The translations under genes and the position numbers were made by a program. Shown piece by piece: positions 58,585-64,000 of a DNA stretch of 64,000 bases (position 1 is its first letter; every line of letters begins with the position of its first letter). The notes beneath the pieces are model-generated. The model did not search any database and was not told the origin of the DNA. It saw only the letters and a program-made list of their open reading frames with translations. Source of the DNA: an uncultured Dokdonia sp. (GTDB lineage: Bacteria; Bacteroidota; Bacteroidia; Flavobacteriales; Flavobacteriaceae); assembly GCF_937910895.1 (NCBI RefSeq), contig NZ_CALEMI010000031.1, positions 1 to 64,000 of the forward strand, written 5' to 3'.

Positions 58585-61353
58585 ATGCATTCAAAAACTA
58601 TAATTTTGGTGTTGCTTCTTGCAATGCCCTTGAGTCTCTTTGCTCAAAGTATAGAACTCAGAGGTACTGTAAAAGACAGTATAGGAAACCCATTAGAACT
58701 CGCAAATATCATTGCTACAAATAAGGCAGAAGGTACCCTAGAGTCCTATGGGATTACAGATGCACAAGGGAGGTATAAATTAGAATTAGGAGTCAATACT
58801 ACGTACGAACTCAAGGTAAGTTTCCTTGGCTTAAAATCAGAAGTTCTTGAATACATAGTATCTGAAAACGCAACAGATGACACCAAAGATTTTGTTCTGA
58901 TGTCTGATCCTAATCAATTGGATAATGTAGAGTTGGTCTATGAAATGCCTGTCACTGTAAGAGGAGATACTATTGTCTATAACACAGATAGTTTTACCAA
59001 CGGCAATGAAAAGAAACTAGGAGATGTTCTAAAAAAACTACCTGGGGTTGAGGTAACAGATGATGGAGAAATTGAAGTCGATGGACAACGTGTATCTAAA
59101 GTGATGATAGAAGGGAAAGACTTTTTTGATGGAGATAGTAAACTTGCCACACAAAACATTCCTGCAGATGCACTTAAGAAAGTGGAAGTTTTAAAAAACT
59201 ACAATGAAGTCTCTCAAATGCGAGGTCTTGGCAACGATCAAGATAATATTGCTATTAACCTGAGACTTAAAGAAGGAAAGAAAAACTTTTGGTTTGGAGA
59301 TATTACAACAGGTGCTGGAGAAGGTGGAGATGCGTTTCGATACACTGTAAAACCTAAGCTGTTTTATTATAGCCCTAAAGGGAGTATCAATATTATTGGA
59401 AACTTTAATAATACTGGAGAAGTACCTTTTACATTTAGAGACTATTTTAATTTCACAGGAGGGTTCAGAGGTTTTAATCAACGAGGCGGTACCTCCTTTA
59501 CGATTTCCGACGGAGGTTTAGGATTTTTAACCACCCAGAATAACCGTGCAAACGAAATAGAATCTGATTTTGTTGGCGCCAATTTTACCTATAGTCCTTC
59601 CAAAACATGGGACCTAAGCGGATTCACTATTCTTAATGATGGACGTACAAATTTTATCAATAACTCTTTAAATACGTTTATAAATGGTGGAGTTTCTCAG
59701 GAGTTTAATGAAGTGAGTGATCAGCGCAATCAGTTAGGAATGGTAAAGTTTAGTGCAGTTCACAAACCGAGTACAAGCCTTCAAGTAGATTATGATGTAT
59801 TAGCAAAACTCTCTAAACAAACAGAATTCTCTGACGGTATTTCTATAGAACGTTTTACAGATTCAGAAGGAAACTTTATAGAAGAAACTGACAACGTAGA
59901 TCAAAGTAAAGAAAACAGTCCATTTTCTGTAAATCAGAATTTAAATGTGTACTATACACTAGATGAGAATAATATTTTTGCTGCTACCGTACAACATCTG
60001 TTTCAAGAAGAAGATCCTTTCTATAATGCCTTAGTGAGTCAGCAACCTTTTCAATCTGTGTTGCCACTCACCACAGAAGGTCAATCGCTTTTTGATGTAA
60101 ATCAAGATAAAACCATACGCTCTAATAAGCTAGATGCTAAAGTAGATTACTACTACGTTATCAATAATAAGAGTAATATCAATTTGACATTGGGAAGTAC
60201 ATTAAGCAGGCAAGATTTTAATTCTAATATTTTTCAGATTTTAGAAGGGAATGGACGTGAAGATTTTGAGAATTCACAACCAGATCCAGAAACCGGAGAA
60301 GTAGCATCTTTGGTAAATGATGTACAGTTTAATTTTAGTGATTGGTTTTTAGGAGCACACTATAAATTTAAAACGGGAATTTACACCTTTACGCCAGGAC
60401 TTACCTTACACAGATACGGTATCAAAAGCGATCAGGTAGGTATTGTTACAGAAGACAATCAATGGTTAGTATTACCAGACTTTTTTGCCATCGCTCAGTT
60501 TGCACAGAGTAAAAGACTACAGTTAAATTATCAGGTAACAGCACAATATACAGATGTGAGTAACTATGCAGAAGGATTGGTGTTTAATAACTTCAACCGT
60601 TTATTTAGAGGAAATCGTAATCTAGAGAATGCACTTTTTCATAACGTGAACTTAAACTACTTCAGTTTTAGTATGTTTAACTTTACAAGTATTTTTGGAG
60701 GCGTAAATTACAGCAGGCGTATCGATCCAGTAAAGACAGCAGGAGAATTTCAAGGAATTGACCAAATATCATCTCCTATTAACAATACTAATTTTGTTGA
60801 TGAAACCTATGGAGGGAATGCACGTTTTTCTAAAACATTTAAGAAGTTTAAATGGAATGTAAGTGGAAATGTATCTTGGAGTGATCTTAATAACGTAATT
60901 AATAATGAAGATCGTAATACCAAGAATTTCACTCAAAATTATCAGACAAGCTTTGAAACCAACTTTAAAGAGGCGCCTAATTTTGAGGTAGGCTATAACT
61001 ATACAAGCACACGTTCTGATAACGGATCTACCGATCGTACTTTTATTACAAATAGACCCTTTGCAAACATGGAAGTCAACTTTCTAAAAGGATTTACATT
61101 TGGTGCCGATTGGAGTTATTTTGATTATGATGATAATGATGATAGTACAGACCTAAGTAATACCTATCAGTTTCTAGAAGCAAATCTATACTATCAAAAA
61201 CCAGAAAGTAAATGGGAGTTTAGAGTGCAGGCGACTAACTTATTGGATGTAGATGTAATTAGTAATAACAGTGTTAATGATATTCTAATTTCCAATACAG
61301 AATATTTTGTACAGCCTCGTTATGTTATCTTTACGGTAAAGTATAATTTATAA
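58585..61353 (+). CDS. TonB-dependent-receptor-like outer membrane beta-barrel protein
   Basis: CarboxypepD_reg-like N-terminus (LRGTVKDSIGNPLELANI), plug-like region (LGDVLKKLPGVEVTDDGEIEVDGQRVSKVMIEGKDFFDGDSKLATQNIPADALKKVEVLKNY), barrel. Confidence 0.93.
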   Translation: MHSKTIILVLLLAMPLSLFAQSIELRGTVKDSIGNPLELANIIATNKAEGTLESYGITDAQGRYKLELGVNTTYELKVSFLGLKSEVLEYIVSENATDDTKDFVLMSDPNQLDNVELVYEMPVTVRGDTIVYNTDSFTNGNEKKLGDVLKKLPGVEVTDDGEIEVDGQRVSKVMIEGKDFFDGDSKLATQNIPADALKKVEVLKNYNEVSQMRGLGNDQDNIAINLRLKEGKKNFWFGDITTGAGEGGDAFRYTVKPKLFYYSPKGSINIIGNFNNTGEVPFTFRDYFNFTGGFRGFNQRGGTSFTISDGGLGFLTTQNNRANEIESDFVGANFTYSPSKTWDLSGFTILNDGRTNFINNSLNTFINGGVSQEFNEVSDQRNQLGMVKFSAVHKPSTSLQVDYDVLAKLSKQTEFSDGISIERFTDSEGNFIEETDNVDQSKENSPFSVNQNLNVYYTLDENNIFAATVQHLFQEEDPFYNALVSQQPFQSVLPLTTEGQSLFDVNQDKTIRSNKLDAKVDYYYVINNKSNINLTLGSTLSRQDFNSNIFQILEGNGREDFENSQPDPETGEVASLVNDVQFNFSDWFLGAHYKFKTGIYTFTPGLTLHRYGIKSDQVGIVTEDNQWLVLPDFFAIAQFAQSKRLQLNYQVTAQYTDVSNYAEGLVFNNFNRLFRGNRNLENALFHNVNLNYFSFSMFNFTSIFGGVNYSRRIDPVKTAGEFQGIDQISSPINNTNFVDETYGGNARFSKTFKKFKWNVSGNVSWSDLNNVINNEDRNTKNFTQNYQTSFETNFKEAPNFEVGYNYTSTRSDNGSTDRTFITNRPFANMEVNFLKGFTFGADWSYFDYDDNDDSTDLSNTYQFLEANLYYQKPESKWEFRVQATNLLDVDVISNNSVNDILISNTEYFVQPRYVIFTVKYNL

Positions 61354-61390
61354 CTATACGCTTTCGCGAAAGCGTACTCAAAATGGCTAC

Positions 61391-62170
61391 ATGATCTTTA
61401 AAATAACCCTACAAACAATATGCGTGTGCTTTTTACTAACGATGGCATCATGCAAAAATAAAACAACAGAAACTGAAAACTCTTTTATAGATGGACTCAC
61501 AGAAGTACCAGAATCAGAATGGGGCACTTTTGGATCTGAATTGGATACCGTAAAATTCTTTGATAGAGACGGCACAGAACTTTCGGAAGAACAAACAGAA
61601 ATCTACTTTTCTGGTGGCGCAAAACCAAAGTTATATACAGATGAAAAAGGTATATTAAAATTAGGTTTTCTTGCCGCACCTACAGAAGAAGAGAAAAAGT
61701 TAATGGAAGAAATGAGAGCACAATTCCGAGCGCAAGAAGCAAAGTTGCAAGATGCCGTCGGAAAACCTGCTATAGCTTTTGATCTTTTAGATTATGATGG
61801 TAACCGCATCACATCCGAATCATTAAAAGGAAAAGTAACCGTGGTGAATTTTTGGTTTAAAGAATGCAAACCTTGTATTCAAGAAATGCCAGAATTAAAC
61901 GAATTGGTTTCAACCCTTAAAACGAATCAAAATGTACAATTTTTAGCATTCTCATTAACAGAAAAGGACCAATTACCTTCTTTCTTTAAGAAGCATACTT
62001 TTGACTATCGCATTATTCCAAATAGTCAATCCTATGCTGCAGAAAACGGAATTACAGGATATCCTACCAACATGATTATTGATCAACAAGGAAATATTGC
62101 CTTCCTGAAAACTGGATTTATTCCTGGAATCGCTGACCAAATAAAAGAAGAAATAGAGGCATTATTATAA
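61391..62170 (+). CDS. TlpA-like thioredoxin lipoprotein
   Basis: LTMASCKNK lipobox; VVNFWFKECKPCIQEMPELNELV. Confidence 0.92.
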   Translation: MIFKITLQTICVCFLLTMASCKNKTTETENSFIDGLTEVPESEWGTFGSELDTVKFFDRDGTELSEEQTEIYFSGGAKPKLYTDEKGILKLGFLAAPTEEEKKLMEEMRAQFRAQEAKLQDAVGKPAIAFDLLDYDGNRITSESLKGKVTVVNFWFKECKPCIQEMPELNELVSTLKTNQNVQFLAFSLTEKDQLPSFFKKHTFDYRIIPNSQSYAAENGITGYPTNMIIDQQGNIAFLKTGFIPGIADQIKEEIEALL

Positions 62171-62202
62171 TCTCGCAGCAGCTATCTAAATAAGTATCAT
62201 CA

Positions 62203-62742
62203 ATGAAAGCAGGTATCACGCTACTACTATTATTATTTATGAGTACAACTCCATATAATATAGATTTTGGCATCGCCTGTGCAGATTGTGATTGGTTTGT
62301 AGTACTAGATGGTGTGATGGGCGGACTTTCTGAAGGAACTGTCTCAGAAACTCCAGAGAGTATTGTTTTTGAAGGAAAAATATCTCTCGAAAATAATGGT
62401 GGTTTTGCATCTTATAGAAGTCCTTACGGAGCCTACGATCTGTCTTCTTATAAAGAAGTACACATTAGATATAAATCTACAGGACAAAACTTCGCCTTTA
62501 CATTAAATAACTATCGTAGATTTTACAAACCTAACTTTAAAACAGAATTGCCTATTACAAATGGTGAGTGGAAAGAAGTCATATTTCCCTTCTCAAGTTT
62601 TAAAAAATATAGACTCGGTAATTTGCTTTCTGGTAAACTATCACAGGATGAATTGGAAGATGTGATACGATTAGGATTCATTTCCAATGATAAAAAAGCG
62701 AGTGCGTTTAGGATCGAGATTGATTATATTCGTTTCAAATAA
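62203..62742 (+). CDS. CIA30 family protein
   Basis: WFVVLDGVMGGLSEGTVSETPESIVFEGKISLENNGGFASYRS. Confidence 0.9.
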   Translation: MKAGITLLLLLFMSTTPYNIDFGIACADCDWFVVLDGVMGGLSEGTVSETPESIVFEGKISLENNGGFASYRSPYGAYDLSSYKEVHIRYKSTGQNFAFTLNNYRRFYKPNFKTELPITNGEWKEVIFPFSSFKKYRLGNLLSGKLSQDELEDVIRLGFISNDKKASAFRIEIDYIRFK

Positions 62743-62750
62743 AGAAAGTC

Positions 62751-63197
62751 ATGGTCATAGATACACTTCAGCAACTATATAAAAGAGATCTCACACGACT
62801 TAAAAAAGAAATCACGTCGTACACTAAAGAAGAAAATCTTTGGATAGTAGATGGTGCTATTGCAAACTCTGGAGGGAATCTCTGCTTGCATTTGTTAGGA
62901 AATCTTAACGCCTTTATCGGCGCACAAATAGGGAAGACTGGATATATACGTGATCGCGAGTTTGAATTTGCAGGAAAAAATGTGTCTATAGCATTACTAG
63001 CACGTCAGATAGATGACACGATCGTTACCGTAGAAAATGCATTAGCACTTTTAGATAACAGGCAACTCGCATCTGAGTATCCCATCAAGGTTTTTAAAGA
63101 AGCCATGACCTACGAGTTCTTTCTAATACACCTGTCGTCCCATCTAACCTATCATTTGGGACAGATCAATTATCACAGGCGTTTGTTAGACAAGTAA
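62751..63197 (+). CDS. DinB-like/DUF1572 family protein
   Basis: GNLCLHLLGNLNAFIGAQIG; FLIHLSSHLTYHLGQINYHRRLL. Confidence 0.85.
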   Translation: MVIDTLQQLYKRDLTRLKKEITSYTKEENLWIVDGAIANSGGNLCLHLLGNLNAFIGAQIGKTGYIRDREFEFAGKNVSIALLARQIDDTIVTVENALALLDNRQLASEYPIKVFKEAMTYEFFLIHLSSHLTYHLGQINYHRRLLDK

Positions 63198-63224
63198 TAC
63201 CAATCGGTAAATAGTATAAATAAT

Positions 63225-63584
63225 CTACTGTTTTATTTTTACAGGAACAGGACCTCCATTAGTAATCCATCCGCCACCTATTTCATCTAGGTTGACATCA
63301 AGTTCGTCACTGGTACTTATCCCGTATAAATTGACTCTAAGTTCATCATAGGTATCAATGTTTTTGATGTTCACATCCAATTGTTCTGTGGTAGAAAGGC
63401 GCACCGTAATAGATCCATCCTCATTTACAGGAACAAGTCCATAGTTACTATTAGTATTAGGTGTTTTAACACGATTTGAAGAGGCGTGAGCTTCAGGAAA
63501 TATAGCTACATCTTTTAGAGCAATGACAGAAAGTGCGATGGCAATTACAGTAAGAACAGATTTTGTATAACGATCAGTTTTCAT
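63225..63584 (-). CDS. hypothetical protein
   Basis: 119-aa ORF with N-terminal hydrophobic segment. Confidence 0.6.
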   Translation of the reverse strand: MKTDRYTKSVLTVIAIALSVIALKDVAIFPEAHASSNRVKTPNTNSNYGLVPVNEDGSITVRLSTTEQLDVNIKNIDTYDELRVNLYGISTSDELDVNLDEIGGGWITNGGPVPVKIKQ

Positions 63585-63793
63585 AATGTCTTGTTTTTAA
63601 TTAGTAGATCAATATAATCAAAAATAACGCCATGTCTTTTTGCTATAACCAACCTTGAATAGTGTTCTATTATATACACTTTCGTCCTTTAGCGGGATCA
63701 GTATAAATTTCGCTTTCGCGAAAGCGAAAAAAGACACAAAAAAAACAGGTAGTTTGCAAAAACTACCTGTTTTTTAGGTTATAAGAGAGATGA

Positions 63794-64000
63794 TTAATTA
63801 ATTTTTTTACCTTTCATTTCCTGTCCTCCTTGATATAAAGTAACGTGAGTAACCTTATTTGTGGTGTCTCGTGTAAAGAACAATTTTGCAGGTACTATTT
63901 TTAAGAAAAAGGCATCGGTGTCTTCTCCAAAAATTTCAATTTTGGGTTGCCCAGTCGCCTGTGCAAAAATTTGACTTCCTTCTATGGTAATCACAATGCT
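63794..64000 (-). CDS. C-terminal part of a protein truncated by the window end
   Basis: Open frame to the window edge; FFLKIVPAKLFFTRDTTNKVTHVTLYQGGQEMKGKKIN resembles the DUF3471-like tail of serine hydrolases. Confidence 0.5.
   Translation of the reverse strand, partial: SIVITIEGSQIFAQATGQPKIEIFGEDTDAFFLKIVPAKLFFTRDTTNKVTHVTLYQGGQEMKGKKIN

Noticed and set aside
1-64000. tRNA or rRNA genes
   Set aside because: No cloverleaf or rRNA-like sequence was recognised on reading; a tRNAscan/Infernal run would settle it.

Overview
The window looks like a Flavobacteriaceae-type chromosome: AT-rich, with GLPGLI, DUF5686 and TonB-receptor families. It splits into three zones. (1) About 1-12140 is an accessory, cassette-like region. 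It holds isolated genes (a hypothetical, a DUF6119/TIGR04141-like gene, an XRE regulator plus a single-chain restriction-methylation-specificity protein, another hypothetical) separated by long imperfect inverted repeats that resemble integron attC sites in architecture. It is interrupted by an IS91-like transposase/tyrosine recombinase pair and by an ORF-less group II intron that was itself broken by an IS110 element. The IS110 has a candidate bridge RNA whose donor guides can be read against the element ends. (2) About 16.5-35.1 kb is a class I lanthipeptide locus: LanC, split LanB, LanT (C39-ABC), HlyD and a C39-like/VKOR/thioredoxin protein. It has at least eight short Cys-rich precursors, four of them missing from the ORF track. 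Three paralogous membrane-anchored TPR-AraC regulators each lie beside a different palindromic operator-like sequence. (3) The remainder is mostly core: EgtB/EgtD, ThyA, CNT transporter, DUF151 nuclease, EtfAB, PDH E1-beta, soluble and membrane pyrophosphatases, a two-component system, GLPGLI/TonB receptor genes and others. A TTTCGCGAAA-core palindrome occurs 16 times after position 12.5 kb and was not seen before it, marking the boundary of the foreign segment. All calls come from reading the sequence and the supplied ORFs; no database search was run.
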